A stretch of 64,000 nt of DNA from Cliona cf. orientalis (lineage: Eukaryota > Porifera > Demospongiae > Clionaida > Clionaidae), in NCBI GenBank assembly GCA_963930775.1, contig OZ005689.1, positions 24,550,058-24,614,057 on the forward strand. The letters are read 5' to 3'. The notes under the pieces are model-generated. The model made no database searches. It had not been told where the DNA came from and saw only the letters and a list, made by a program, of their open reading frames with translations. The translations under genes and the position numbers were made by a program. Positions within the stretch are counted from its first letter, which is position 1; each line of letters starts with the position of its first letter. Of this stretch, positions 10,690 through 22,763 are shown in pieces.

Positions 10690-12249
10690 GATGCTTCCTA
10701 GCGGTTGGCCTGGGCCTTCGATCTGGCAAGGCCACGTTCCGTATTAAAGTGCAAAGTTCAATATTAGTTAAGTGGGTGGAGCTGTCACTTCCACAGATTA
10801 GGAATGCTGGTGGTCTTGTTTCTGAGATAGCTAAATTTTTTAATTACTCACCAAAGCGCCAGCATTTCTTTGAGCATGTAGTAGAGGCTGAAGCACCCAA
10901 TGAGAGCAAGAAGAAACTCAAAGATCTGTGTAGAACTCGTTGGGTGCAAAGGATAGACTCCTACAGTGTTTTTCACGACTTGTACCCTTCCCTAATCAAG
11001 ACCATGGAGGCCATCAGCATATGCAGTTCCGAGTACGGTGATTGGACTTGGGACAGCGACACTTTGGTCAAAGCAAGGGTTTTTTTTGCATCAGCTGATA
11101 AGCGTCGTATTCTTGGTGGCATTCAATATCACAATGAGAGTTCTAACCAGCCTTCGCTCCTTGACAGTTAAGCTTCAGAAGAAATCCAATGACATTCTTG
11201 CTGCCTGTTCGGTTGGATCTAGAATTGTTGAAGACCAATTGTGAAGAGGAATTTCACCAATGGTTCATTGAAATCACAGCCTTGGCTAATGAGCTTAATA
11301 TTTCAGTTTCCACTCCACGGATTACTTCCAGGCAAGTTCATCGCTCTAATGCTCCAGCAGACAGTCCAGAGTCTTACTATCGTCGAAATATCATGGTTCC
11401 TTTTCTAGACCACATTACATCAGAATTGATTTGGACCGATCCACCAAACCAAAGTCAAACTTCTCGGCCTCGTACCATCTGTTGCAGCCACTTTCCCCGT
11501 TGCCTCAATTGCAGACAGGGGCGTGTCCAGCGGGGGGCTCAGGGGGCTCGAGCACCCCCCTCAGGTCTGGCACAGCAGCCAATTTAGCAGCTGTGTGACA
11601 ACTATTGTTACTGATAAGCAACAACTGGTAGCTAAGACCAACAATAAACTTACTGGACTCGCTCTAAACGGCAGTTTCTCGCAGCTACTAGGCCTAAAAC
11701 AGCCTTCTTTGTCATCAAGCTGTGTTCAAGAACGCGTTAATGAGGGGCGTGGTCAACGTTTTGGGGGCGTGGCTAAAATTTTTGCGCGCGCGCTTTGCGT
11801 GTGTTTGGCTCAGCACCTACCTACCTCAAATCCTGGACACGCCCCTGGCAGAGGTTGGTGCTTTATACAGTGTTGACTTGCCATCTCCACACTTGCTTTC
11901 AACTGATTTCAGTCGTTGGAAGAGGGCAGCACCTGTGGACAAAAGGCCAGATACGCTTGAAAAAGCCCTCTTATTCTGTGATAGAGATGACTACCCCAAC
12001 ATATTTGTACTGCTAGTTATAGCTTGTACTTTACCGGTAACTACATGTGAAACGGAGAGATCCAACAGTCAACTCAAGTTATTGAAAACCTACCTTCGTT
12101 CAACCATGACAGAGGAGAGGCTAAGTTCGCTTGCTGTGATCAAAATACACCGTGAAATGGTAGCAGATCTGGATTTTGATAAACTTGTAGTTGAATTTTC
12201 CAACCGACATCCCAGAAGAATGGCCCTGCCGTGTGTTCTTTCCGATTAA
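10690..12249 (+). pseudogene. hAT transposase, C-terminal part (ZMYM1-like)
   Basis: Three frame segments (about 10740-11170, 11189-11460, 11850-12249) encode LPQIRNAGGLVSEIAKFFNY, CRTRWVQRIDSYSVFHDLYP, SYYRRNIMVPFLDHI and TLPVTTCETERSNSQLKLLK, the last being the hAT dimerisation region. The order and spacing match the second half of ZMYM1/DUF4371-type hAT transposases. The DNA-binding N-terminus is absent, a frameshift lies near 11165, and a MITE interrupts the frame at 11515/11848. Confidence 0.82.
11516..11847. mobile_element. hAT MITE nested in the hAT gene
   Basis: Ends CAGGGGCGTGTCCAG and CTGGACACGCCCCTG bound 332 bases, with the 5-base direct repeat GCAGA on both sides (11511-11515, 11848-11852). 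Removal with one GCAGA rejoins the hAT protein near its catalytic region. The interior has GGGCGTGGC phrases, also seen at 12300 and 46145. Confidence 0.82.
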
Positions 12250-12487
12250 TTTTTTGTTTGTGTACGTATCAATTGCTGCAATAACAATCACTTAAAATGG
12301 GCGTGGCTAACAAAGTGGGCGTGGTCAACGATCAGCAAATCCTGTATCCACCCTGCTTTCAGGACTGCATTGGCTGTATCAATCAAGCTCTTATAGTAAG
12401 AGCGTTCCTGGGTTGCCAGCAAGAGGTGCGCCTCAGCGTCTTTGAGTACGTTTATGGAGAAGGTGATCAATGTGTAAGTTTTTTTAC

Positions 12488-12860
12488 ATGTATTTGTGTG
12501 GGTGTCACGTATGTGAGTGTGTGCATGCGTGTGTGTGCATTTGTGTGTTTGTGTGTGTGCGTATGTGAGTGTGTTTATGCATGTGTGTGCGTATGCGTAT
12601 GTGTGTGCATATGAGTGTGTGCATGTGTGTGTATGCACGTGTGTGCGTGTGCGTGCGTATGTGTGTGTGCATGCATTTTTGTTGGTAGTTGCCTAGCAAC
12701 CAAAGTTTTTATAGGAAATTTGCCGGCTATGGGAAGGGGTTGGGTCATCATAAAGTAGGCCAATGATGAACAGAGGTCAACTACCAACAAAGTGTGTGTG
12801 TGTGCGTATGTGAGTGTGTATGCATTTGTGTGTGCATGTGCGTGTGCATGTGTGTATGCA

Positions 12861-12896
<36 letters not shown>

Positions 12897-13100
12897 CGTG
12901 TTTGTGTGTGTGTACGTATGTGAGTGTGTGAGTGTGTGTATGCATTTGTGTGTGCATGTGTGTGCGTATGTGAGTGTGCTTGTGTGTGTGTGCGGATGTG
13001 GTCATGTGAGTGTGTGTATCTGTTTGTGTATGTGTGTGTGTGTATGTGAGTGCGCATTGTGTGTATGCATTTGTGTGCGTGTGTGTATGCACATGCGTAT
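12488..13100. repeat. TG-rich microsatellite/minisatellite
   Basis: Irregular TGTGTG with recurrent GTGTGCGTATGTGAGTGTG and GTATGCATTTGTGTG phrases in two blocks (12488-12675 and 12792-13100), separated by a small hairpin repeat. Several apparent ORFs here (HTHTHT or VCVCVC) are translations of the repeat. It lies in an intron of the Element A gene. Confidence 0.9.
12678..12791. repeat. 114-base inverted-repeat element between TG blocks
   Basis: TTTGTTGGTAGTTG at the left and CAACTACCAACAAA at the right are inverse copies enclosing about 85 bases, with TG repeat directly on both sides. It may be a minimal MITE inserted into the microsatellite, or the origin of it. Confidence 0.6.
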
Positions 13101-15087
13101 ATTATGCATTTCTGGGAGTGGCACGTGTGTGTTGTTTACCTATGACTTTTCAGAGTCAGGTGTGTTGGTTGATCTCATGATCGCTCTGCTATTTTTCTGG
13201 CAAACCCAGCACAGATCAGACAAGGGCTTCATAACTTGATGTGTGGTGTCAGTTGTCTCCACAGTGAGCAAAACGTGGTGTACGCTGCTGCTCTTAGCCC
13301 TGTGTCGTCGCAAGCAAGCTTGTAGTCGATCCAGACAGCCTACAATGTATGTTCATGCAAGGTATGTTAATGATTGTGGGAACTAGAGTGTGTCAAAGTA
13401 ATGTAGTGGGTATGTGGGCCTGCTAATGCTTGCTACCTATGGTGGTGTGAGCCACAAAGGGCTTGTACACCACAAGAAAGCGGAGGAGGGAGGCCTATAA
13501 GCCACTAGTGTCAATGTATGTGCTTTTACGATGTGATACTGGTGCATGACATGCCTAAAACTAACTTTTTTGGTGGTGCAAGTTGGTAATAGTTGAATAT
13601 CATCCCGCTTGTATCCAGGGATACGGCCAGGCAGAAGAATGGCGTGTGTCTCAGCATAGTTGTTCAAGAAGCGGACGAGATTCTGGACCTCAACGAAAGA
13701 CAAGGCATTATGGGGTAAGTACTTGCTCCGCTTGTGTATCCTTGTAGTGAGACCCGTGGCAAGGAAATATGCCTTCACAGCCATAAAGCGATCTTTACCT
13801 GGGATTCAATCTACCTTTATTATTGTCTTTCATTCCCTTCACATGTACATGTATTTATAATGGCTATCGTACCAATTCCATGCAGCTTCTGGAAGGTTTT
13901 GCTGCATATTCCCCACCCACCATGATGGAACAGCATAGCTGATCGCTGTCTTGTGGTTGGTGCTTTCTTTGACCTGGCTCCAGTTTCTGTGTCGTTGGAC
14001 AGCAGTGCCATTATTTGGCCAAGGAGCACCAAATCTAGCTCGTCTCTCGTGAGTGCCGCACACTGTTGCCTGTATTCCTCATAGTGTTCTCGAGGAAACA
14101 GTGCTGAACATGGCTTTCCTCCTGCTCCTCTTTTGCAGCCACATCCGTTCTCCAAAAACCTGGTGAGGTCTGGATCTGGGTCCTAGTGAAGCAGTGAATG
14201 GTGAGACAGTTGTAGGACTTGGCACAGACTTACCACACTGCTCTCGGCAGTCTCAAGACTCTCTGGGGTAGGTGCACCCTCACTCACACTCTCTGGGCTA
14301 GCTACTGTGGCTGCTGGTGCCCGAGTCAAGTCTGAAGGTGGGTCAAGGATGTCACCTGGAATACTGGCTACTGCCTCCTCTACATCGACAATGAGAGGAC
14401 TGTCACCACCCAACCCATCATCACAAGAATCTAGTTTAGATATAGTTATTTTTTTTACATGCATTGTTGTGAGTTGTGAATGTAAAAGTATTACCAGCAG
14501 TAGCCAAGTCTCCGTCTTCTGTTTCATCTGTACCAGAATGTGTTTGATAAAGTTGTATTTTCTATTGAAACGGTACCTTACCTGAGGAAAGCTCGTCCTC
14601 ATTATCATAGGGGTCGTCCCCACATAAGTACTCTTCGACAAAGTCAAAGAGGGCGGAGCCATCTGAACTTCCGAGAAGGTCGAGACCTTCTCGCGCGAAG
14701 CGATTGATAGCTCGAGCTACTTCTTTAGACGACGACATCTCGAAAGCGGCTGCTTCTCTGACTAGAATCCACCTGCAACAAGGTAGGCTCCCGCGCGCGC
14801 GCTTGTACAGTCATGTAAGCGTCCAATTAGTGTCCGTAGCAACGCTCTCCGTATACTGCTGATATAGCCGTGCAAGCGAACGGATATGGCCCGGCGTCTG
14901 GGCTTATTTCGCCCTTATGGTGACGCTTCGAGATTTCTAACTTCGCAGGTACGTAAATAGGTCATTTATCTACCCATCCATGCAATAATCACGATTTTGA
15001 CAAAATTCGGCCCAGTGGCCTAAAACCGCCCATAGCCATTATTGTACATTGTCGCGACATGCCGGGTTTTCGCAAATCCGTCACATA

Positions 15088-16209
15088 CAGTGCTACCAGG
15101 CAAGAGAGTAGATTTTGACCACTGTGTGGTTTCTACAGATTTTACATGTGAATCTTGCATGTATTCAGTTTCAATTTTGTACACAGTTAGGTCAATGATT
15201 GGACTATCTACATGTCAAATTATGGAGCGTAATGAACTTTCGTCTGGGATCTAGAGAGGAAAATGTCCGAAAATTGTGCATTTTTACGTTAGGTTAGGTT
15301 AGGTTAGGTTAGGGTTAGGGTTAGGTTAGGTTGTGATTCTTGAGTTTCACTTGTAGTTAAGAACCTTGATTTGGCCTGCGGGTAGGTACCATTGAGTTGT
15401 ACTTCTGTACCAAATTTGATGCCTTAACTACAAATTGCCTTGGAGATATTAACCATAATAGTCAAATTTCAGTGAAAATTTGGTACATTTACGTTAGGTT
15501 GTGAATTTTGCATGAATATCATAGTTAAGAGTCAATATTATATTCTATGCATCCTAATGCATTAATAATTCTAGTGCATCTGTGGAACTGCGAATATTTT
15601 GCAGGGAGCGCCGAATCCGGAGCAAACATTTCCGCCGGTTGCTTCAGACGGGTCGAAGTCCACCTTGATGACGTAGTACCAAACGCACATGCACAATAGT
15701 GATGTTTTCACTGACCACGCCCACTGGCGATCTAAGAACGAGAAGGTAGCGAAAACAGAGTTTTAGCGTTGAACGCGTGGAGCCCTTCGCTTCTAAGGCG
15801 TCCAAGCGAGGTAAGATAGTAATAATAGACAGCCCAAAAGCCTTTTTAAATATTTTTGTGGGGTTGACAGCTACCGCTTCACTAGGCGGTCTGACGGTTG
15901 CTCGTATTAGCTACCTACGATGATATTGTGTAGAACTAGACATACGAGAGCGATTCTCCACCTTCAGAAACTTACCTCATCTTATCTATAGACTTCGATC
16001 TCGCGATTTTTGATCGCTTGTATTGCTATGTATGGTGCACGTGATGTTAGTTCGTCATTGTTCGTCATAGCTTCTGTTACGGAGTGGTCTTTCTTTCATG
16101 CTTTACACATTCACACTGCAGCTAAAAGCACTATTTCTATTAATAGTACGTCAAAATAAGTCTGTATGCAAAGTTAGAAAAAAATCTACTCTCTTGCCCA
16201 GTAGCACTG
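15088..16209. mobile_element. 1.1-kb non-autonomous DNA transposon, TA target
   Basis: Ends CAGTGCTACCAGGCAAGAGA and its inverse (CAGTGCTACTGGGCAAGAGA) match over about 30 bases, flanked by TA (15086-15087, 16210-16211). No open frame is recognisable. It contains a telomere-like array and a partial repeat of TTTACGTTAGGTTGTGA (15280-15345, 15488-15510). It sits exactly against the right end of Element A, sharing its TA, so it used the target-site TA of Element A or vice versa. Confidence 0.83.
15288..15332 (+). repeat. Telomere-like GTTAG/TTAGGG array
   Basis: Nine tandem GTTAG(G) units with two TTAGGG units in the middle, inside the 1.1-kb element. TTAGGG is the metazoan telomere repeat, but most units here are five bases, so replication slippage within the element is as likely as a telomeric origin. 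Confidence 0.75.
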
Positions 16210-16211
16210 TA

Positions 16212-17124
16212 TGCCAGTCTCCTGGAACAGTCATATTGATCTCGATACTCTTTAAATTTTTCATTATAGCATATGTTTGCTGGTCACCACCCAAATGGAC
16301 ATATTTAGCATAACCATCTTCACCTATAACTACCAACATCAACGGCAGACCCTGAATGTGCCTCATACACTACCTTATCTGAACATTCTGAAGTCCAATG
16401 TGGCATGAGTTTTTCCAATTAAATTTTTGTTATGAGTGGCTTATCAGTATCCTCACGAGTTTCACTGGCTTTATAGGTGCATTTACAAACTTTTATCCAT
16501 TCCACATTTTCATCATCAAGAGTAAAATTATTTTCTTTAAGATCTGTTGGGCTTAAATTTTGTGTATTGTCATTAAATTGCTGGCTAGAACTACTCCTAA
16601 AACTTATTTGTGATGTCAGTAAGTGTAGCATTCGTTTCAAACTGCCTCCAGTCGACAACTTTTTGCAAATTTAATTCTAAAGTCGAGATTGTCAAAAGTG
16701 GCTCTCCAAAATGCAATTAGATTGAGTTCCTTGATTGCTGTCCGATGCTTTGCCTAGTAGCCACCATGCTGCCCAATATGAAAGATACTACTAGTAACTC
16801 CAACTGAATTCTGTAATTTCATACCCTTATCTCTAAGCCCTTGAGCAAAGCATGCAAGTCCAATTAAAGTTTGCAAGAAGCATTTTCTTGGATCCATATT
16901 ATTGGCCATTATAGCACATTTCAGTTTTCTTTCATGGGTATGTGTTGGACTAGTTGTTATGGTATGTTTGCTCCAGTCTGAAGTGGTTATTGAGTCAACA
17001 CCCATTAATTCCCTGTCAAAATATTTATCTAATGTACATTCCTTTTCCTCCTCAAACAGTGTTCTATAGTCAATTTTACTACTCTCTGGAAGCAAGGTAG
17101 CCTGTCGTTTTACCATATTCCTTA
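16212..17124 (-). pseudogene. Relic gene of the GDWH family, central portion
   Basis: Minus-strand order: NMVKRQATLLPESSKIDYRT (17110 downward), QTLIGLACFAQGLRDKGMKL, SSIFHIGQHGGY (16760), then after a stop KHRTAIKELNLIAFWRATF in another frame, LKRMLHLLTSQISF (16640), LPLMLVVIGEDGY, HLGGDQQTYAIM and finally VPGDWH (16215). GDQQTY followed about 30 residues later by GDWH recalls the spacing in DUF6589-like proteins, an assignment from memory only. The upstream end is cut by Element B inside an Ile codon, the downstream end by the 1.1-kb element and Element A in the His codon. Confidence 0.62.
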
Positions 17125-17503
17125 TATGTGACCGGATTTGGGAAAACCCTCCGTATGGGATTTTTTCAGAAAATTGAGTTTGATGCATGCATGGTATGGT
17201 TGATAAGCTCTAGCATAGAGCTAACCCGCGTTCAAGTCTTAGGCCGATCACACGTATGGCACGCCAAACATAACAAAACTGCTTCCCTTTCCCAACGTGT
17301 TCTTTAGCCTCAAATTCGACTTAAACAAGGGGGTTTAATTCAAGACGAGATCATCTTTTAAGACGGCTTAAACTTCAAGTCGACTTGCTTGATGAAGCGG
17401 GCCAGCCCACGCCCACTCGAATAGTTTGCGCATGTGCAAGGCTGAACGGCATGCCCCTTATTGGGGTTGTGGTTGTAGGTTGGATTCAGCGTTGAAAATA
17501 AAC

Positions 17504-19119
17504 ATGGATGGTCTGTCAGGGTGGGAGCAATTCTTCGATGAATTGGATTCATTTATAAGGAGCGTGAACAGGCAAAGGGGTACAGCTAATGAGGATTTCT
17601 CTGAATACATTGTTGAGCATTTAGAGATGTGTACTAGAAGTGTGTCTTCATTAATTCATCTACGGTTAAATGCTCCTACTGACGAAGCAGCAGCTAGAAT
17701 TGGGATACAATACTCCGCGAGTCTATCAGAACTTTTAGAGTGCTTGAGAAGTATGTTACGCGAGTGGCAAGACTACCTTAACCATTACCAATTAAGGAGT
17801 ACAACCTCTTATCATGCTTCTCGTACCCAATCTGTGCCATCCCAACTGGGTGGTAGGCCAAGATTTGAGGGAACAACTCCAGTATTTACATTGTATGTCT
17901 TTTACATGGGTACAAATATCTGAAATTCTTGGAGTGTCACACATGACCATCTATCGACGGAGACAAGAGTACAGAATGATGGAAAATCCTAGTGGTAATA
18001 TTACAGATGATGAACTTCGTGAGGTTCCACGGCAAATGAGAAGAGAGTTACCATCACTTGGCCAAACACTAGTTTGGGGCAGACAAGGTCGCTAGGGTTC
18101 AAAGTTACCCGAGCTAGGGTGCGTGATGCAATGAGGGTGACTGATCCAATCAATACAGCATTGAGATGGAGGGAAATAACCCCACGTCGACCATATTCAG
18201 TTCCTGGGCCAAATTCCTTGTGGCATATAGGTAAGCTGAATAATTATACAATACTTATTATTATGAAACACTTGACCATATCCTCAGCACCTGATGTGCA
18301 TGTGATAGTATTATTATTAGTATACAACGCTTAAATTTCCTACTTTAGATGGTCACCATAAACTTATCCGATGGCGCCTGGTTACCCACTGCGCAATTGA
18401 CGGATACAGCCGTCTAGTTGTTTTCATAAAATGTTCCAACAACAAGGCAGACACAGTTTACAACTTATTCCTGCAAGCTGTTGGACAGTATGGTTTGCCT
18501 TCAAGGATTCGTTGTGATCAGGGTAGGGAAAATGTGAGAGTTGCTCAACACATGCTTCATCATCGAGGTGTTGAAAGGAGGTCGGTATTGGTTGGTAGTT
18601 CAGTACACAACCAGAGAATTGAGCGTCATTGGAAGGACAGCCATCGATGTGCTACATCGGTGTTTTACCGATTATTTTATTATCTGGAGCAAAATGAGCT
18701 CCTTAATCCATTCACTGAAGAACATATCTTTGCTCTTCACTATGTGTTCCTTCCTAGAATAAATCAAGCTCTAAAGCAACTTCAAGCAGCGTGGAATGAC
18801 TATGGAGTACGTACAGAGCGAGGACAAACTCCTAACCAACTATGGAGCATTGCGGCTGAGGCATTCAGGACTGCCAGCCCTCAATTTTTTCCAATCAGTT
18901 CCAGAAGATTATGGTCATGAGGAAGAGGGTGCTGCTCCCAGTGAAGACGATGAGGGTGGAATTGAAGTCCCTCCACGTAGGATTGAACTAACGAATGACC
19001 AAATATCCGAATTGCAAACCAATGTCGATCCACTTGAAAACAGTGATGATTTTGGTATATCCCTTTACCTTAAAACACTACAAATCTTGCATTCATGGGA
19101 AACAAACGATGAAGCATAA
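17504..19119 (+). pseudogene. rve-like DDE integrase/transposase of Element B
   Basis: Starts MDGLSGWEQFFDELDSFIRS at 17504. Then come an N-terminal helical region, a GRPRF segment, a helix-turn-helix (SEILGVSHMTIYRRRQEY near 17950), VTRARVRDAMR and the catalytic core: SLWHI spliced to DGHHKLIRW (first D), RIRCDQGREN (second D) and HNQRIERHWKD (E). The acidic tail ends at 19119. An intron of 118 bases (18231-18348) separates WHI from DG, with GTAAGC donor and TTTAG acceptor. Frameshifts near 17885, 18085 and 18885 break the frame. This integrase type is multicopy in fish and cnidarians, which I recall but could not search. It should cut and join the TGTGACC ends. Confidence 0.85.
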
Positions 19120-21204
19120 TTATAATAATATATTACTATTATACCATTACATTCTAAATAATATTATTGTACCAGCTCGTACACTTTATAATGTCATTAT
19201 ATTTTTTTAATTATTATTATGACATTATTGGTATACAATAATAATTATTATTATGTAATCAGGAAAATGTAAGTGCTCGGAGATGATTAAGGTAGCAATT
19301 TGACCATGCGGTTAAATACTCAAGTTGCTAAAATGATACTAAGAAGTTGTAATGACATACTTATTACAATGTACTGAATGGTTTACAAATGTCTGTCGTT
19401 AGACATAGTTATGATTACACAGCATCCATTGCCCAGGAAACTTCACTGGTCAGGACTTTTGTAAACTCCATCTCAAACTCGGGATAGGTCGCATATGACA
19501 CAGGTAGCTCGAGGGCACAATCACATGTGTGGCTTATTGGTCGTCTAGCTAGTCCTGACAAGTTATTGAAACAAATGCTAATTTTCTTAGCAAGCAGAAT
19601 GGAGCTACCAGTGACGAAACGAAGGAAAAGACGAAGCTCATTTTGTTTCATATTACCAACAAACGATAGTAGAAATCCAAAGACCCTATCTTCCGCAGAA
19701 TTCATATCACCGGGATCTTCAATGAGACCTAGGGCAGCTGAAGTAGTAGCATTCAGCACTTTATAGAAACGAAAGAGCGTATCAATAGAAAACAACTCCC
19801 AGAAGCTACTCCAGAATTTAGTGCATACAAAGCCCCCAGCCCCCAGTGGCTTGCCAAGAAACTGGTGTCTTGCTACTCTAAGCACTAGCTGTTTTATGTT
19901 GGACGGAGAAGGCACTTCTGTGCAACCCAATCTGCTCAATATATTTATGAGTTGTGATTGGGTTTGACGAGAAAATGATTTTTGCTCAATTGCAGAACGA
20001 AGAATTGAGCTCTCGTGAGTCGTGAGATAATCAATAAAAGATTCTATGATGATCATATCAGGAATATGAACAGCTGGACCACACAGAGCTGCCGCAAGCA
20101 CAGGGAATGCTATTCGAACAGGGAGATACCCACAGACCATGAACCCATGTGAGAGTACCGTGCCAAGGATAGGAAATGTAGCCATGTCAGTATTAGGATG
20201 TATTGCTGGAATTAGCAAACTCTCGCCATCGAAATTTTTCAGGTACGCTTCTTCCCAGAAGGAAGAAAACATATCTCGGCACACTCCACCTGAATCTATA
20301 GCTCACTCATTTTCATACCGAATCCTAAATGGATACTCCTGCAATATATCAGTGAGATTCTCCTGGTATGTTTCAATCACATCATTATATACATTTTCCC
20401 TTCGAATTGGCCATGGACGACGATCATGGTGTGTATCCAAGGTATCGATCATGAATTTGTCACGCCTCACTTCAACTGCAAGAGGAAATAGGTAAAGGGC
20501 AGCACTGCGCATTATCTAAATGCCTACCATACCTTCCTGTATAATAATATGGGTATCATCTTCAGGTGGCTGATGACTTTGTTCTTCCTGTACATGCAAA
20601 AAATACAAATAAAAATAAACTCCATGCACAGCAATAATCATAATGTCAGCACCTTTGATACAGAAGGGCCTGCCTCACTCTGTGGTAGGAATCCCGGCTG
20701 CACTTCCTGCACACATTACACAGGGTTATGTCATGTGACTATGTACCTACAGTAACAGTAGTTCACATACCACAGATGAAGATTCATGGCCAAACAGAAG
20801 AGGGTCTAGAGGATCTTCCCCTACTTCCACCACCAGTCCTGTTGACACTCCAGCGATATCACTAACGAGACATTTCTCAGATATGCGTGTACGGGGCATC
20901 AGGGTTGAGAATGCAGTGGTCATATTGCCATATACATAGGCAATTTCATATAGAACCTATAAGAAATAATATGCTTAATGGAAGGGAAATAAAATCAGTG
21001 AATGGTGCACACCTTTGTAGACGCAGTACTTGCCACACAACAGTCAATCTTGTATGAGTTTGGGAATCGTATCCAAAATTTTACACCACCAGTACCAGAA
21101 TACTTCAACGCTTCACCTTCCCACTTCTCTCGTAGCCTTGCCCGTAACTAAGCACAGAAAATTGAAACTAAAGCAAGAGCATATGAACAAGTAACCAAAG
21201 GCAG

Positions 21205-21425
21205 TAAAGAAGCGTGCCACTACCATGTATGCATGGGTGCCATCAAAATACAAATTTAAGTGCAAATATTATGGAAAGTGTGTGTCTATTGGAAATGGCT
21301 ATTGATATTATTATACATTCATGGATAGCCACACCCAGTTCCATGTGTGAATTGTATTTCGATGGCACGCAAGTTACATGCTCCTTCGTCGCCTTTGGTG
21401 GCTCATGTGCTCATGTTAAAAATTA
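21205..21425. mobile_element. MITE copy 1 (GTGCCATC/ATGAGC ends)
   Basis: About 220 bases closely related to the sequence that flanks the ISL2EU element on both sides (59425-59602 and 63550-63600): shared GCCATCAAAATACAAA, TTGGAA.TGGCTATTG, ATGGATAGCCAC and TTACATGCTCCTTCG phrases. This copy is uninterrupted and lies in an intron of the HECT-type gene. Confidence 0.7.
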
Positions 21426-22763
21426 ATGAGTGAATACACTATGACAGTCATGTACTCAATGTTGAACAGGGATAGTAAACGTTTTATATCACTATCATGG
21501 GTATCTACAAAACTAAAGGATTGTCCAGGATATCAAGACTGAATATCAAAAATACTGGGATCAGGAAATAGATCCCCATTGGCATATAATATTACCTGAT
21601 ATACATGTGCACAATGTTAAACCCTAACCTGTCACAGAACTTACTACCGTGGTACCACTCCTATAAATGCTCACCTGTTCTTTGTTTGCCTCCTCCGTCT
21701 TCACCCTCTGTCTTTCCTCTTCTTTTTTCCGATCAATGCGTAACGACTCCTGATATTCACGGTCTTGTTCTTCTCGTATCTTTCGAGATTCCAGAATATA
21801 CTCTTGGCGAGCCTTAAAATAAATAAAACAAACTTAAGGGGGTGTATACATGTATGTATACTCTGTCTCCTCCCAACCTTAGCAGGCAAGTCATTAGGAA
21901 GAGTGGTGATGTGGTTATCATCAAAGGCTGTTTATGGTTTTAAAAACCACACTAATGCAAAATGACTTTTAAGAACAGGACTGTGCCACTCTAGTGACTT
22001 CCCTGAAGATATAGGCTATATATTACTACATCCCCATTACATGCATGTATAGTATAGTGTATGTACCTTTTTACTCTGCATAATATTAGGTAGCTCATCC
22101 TCCTCACTTGAACTTGAAGATATAGTGACCACTGGGGCTTTCTGTCAAAGTAATTATAACGTGTAATCATTAAGGCAAAAGTATACACAGTATAGAACTG
22201 CCCACATAACCTCAGGAACATATGAATGTGTTGGCAACCTTTACCTACTCTGCAGCATACTCTCTACCACTTCCCACCTTCAGTATAATATTATACAGCA
22301 TGGGTAAGCCCAAATAAGGAAATGCTTAAATGCAAAATGACTTTGTGTAAAAACAAAATATACAAATAGCTATACCTTCCTAAGCCTCGCCAATATTTTA
22401 TTGGCTCTCTTCAATGTGGGAGTGGACGGTTCAAAATCAGATCCTGAGGAATTTGAATCTTCCTATAAGAAGGTATTATCCAATGATTAAGCTCTAGGAC
22501 TTTAGGGAATATTCGTAGTGTAAAGTTATCGAGGAGTTTCTCAAGTTTGGTCACATAATAATATTATTATTGTGGTGAAGTGTTTTATGATTAATTAACA
22601 TAATTCATTATACCTGGTCCATGGATATCTTTGACTTCTTGCGTGACGGTTCACTCATGGAAGACCTGCTCGTAGATGGTCCACTTGTGCAACCTTTGCT
22701 TGATTCACCTACTACATTTTTCTTTTCCTATTGGTAAAGACAAGAGCTTATAATTATAGTCTT

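Larger units (their letters stand above)
10534..12355 (+). mobile_element. hAT transposon, internally deleted, nested in Element A
   Basis: Ends CAGTGGCGGATCCAGG (left) and the inverse CAGGGTGGATACAGG (right) with a 5-base duplication CTTTC on each side (10529-10533, 12356-12360). The interior holds only the C-terminal part of a hAT transposase. It splits an exon of the Element A gene, so it is younger than Element A. A second hAT MITE (11516-11847) is nested inside it. Confidence 0.83.
9519..14738 (-). pseudogene. DUF7869-type transposase gene of Element A, disrupted
   Basis: Begins MSSSKEVARAINRFAREGLD at 14738 and ends with PEPVDNATPPTPKRRKHGD at 9519. Exons recognisable by comparison with Element C are: an acidic exon (14300-14430), CGCKRGAGGKPCSALFPREH (13990-14155), LPGRIPGYKRDDIQLLP (near 13600), KDAEAHLLLATQERSYYKSL (near 12440), TPRKCGIFGICCEAIPRQVN (10060-10340), ISMLHHYLDHHSLGESDLAL then HADNC (near 9970), GSQDGTVIVPTYNWADYF-like (9669-9941). 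After HADNC the catalytic-looking GQNKNN and GHTKF blocks are absent: the frame jumps to SSSEWW. A hAT element splits the exon at 10533/12356. The gene is therefore inactive. The role is inferred from its being the only gene between the ends. Confidence 0.75.
8960..15085 (-). mobile_element. Element A: large DNA transposon with TGTGACC ends
   Basis: Inverted ends TGTGACC...GAAAAACCCGGCATGTCGCGA (left) and TGTGAC...GAAAACCCGGCATGTCGCGA (right), flanked by TA on both sides (8958-8959, 15086-15087). The 6.1-kb interior carries one minus-strand multi-exon gene of the DUF7869 type, plus a later hAT insertion and a TG-rich microsatellite. The right subterminal region has GGGCTTATTTCGCCC, as does Element B. 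The element interrupts the GDWH relic gene after the second base of the His codon. Confidence 0.88.

Noticed and set aside
12288-13239. Several long open frames of alternating His-Thr or Val-Cys
   Set aside because: They are six-frame translations of the TG-rich microsatellite, with no other coding evidence.
15288-15332. Interstitial telomere as evidence of chromosome fusion
   Set aside because: Most units are five-base GTTAG, and the array lies wholly inside a transposon, so a structural fusion is not needed.
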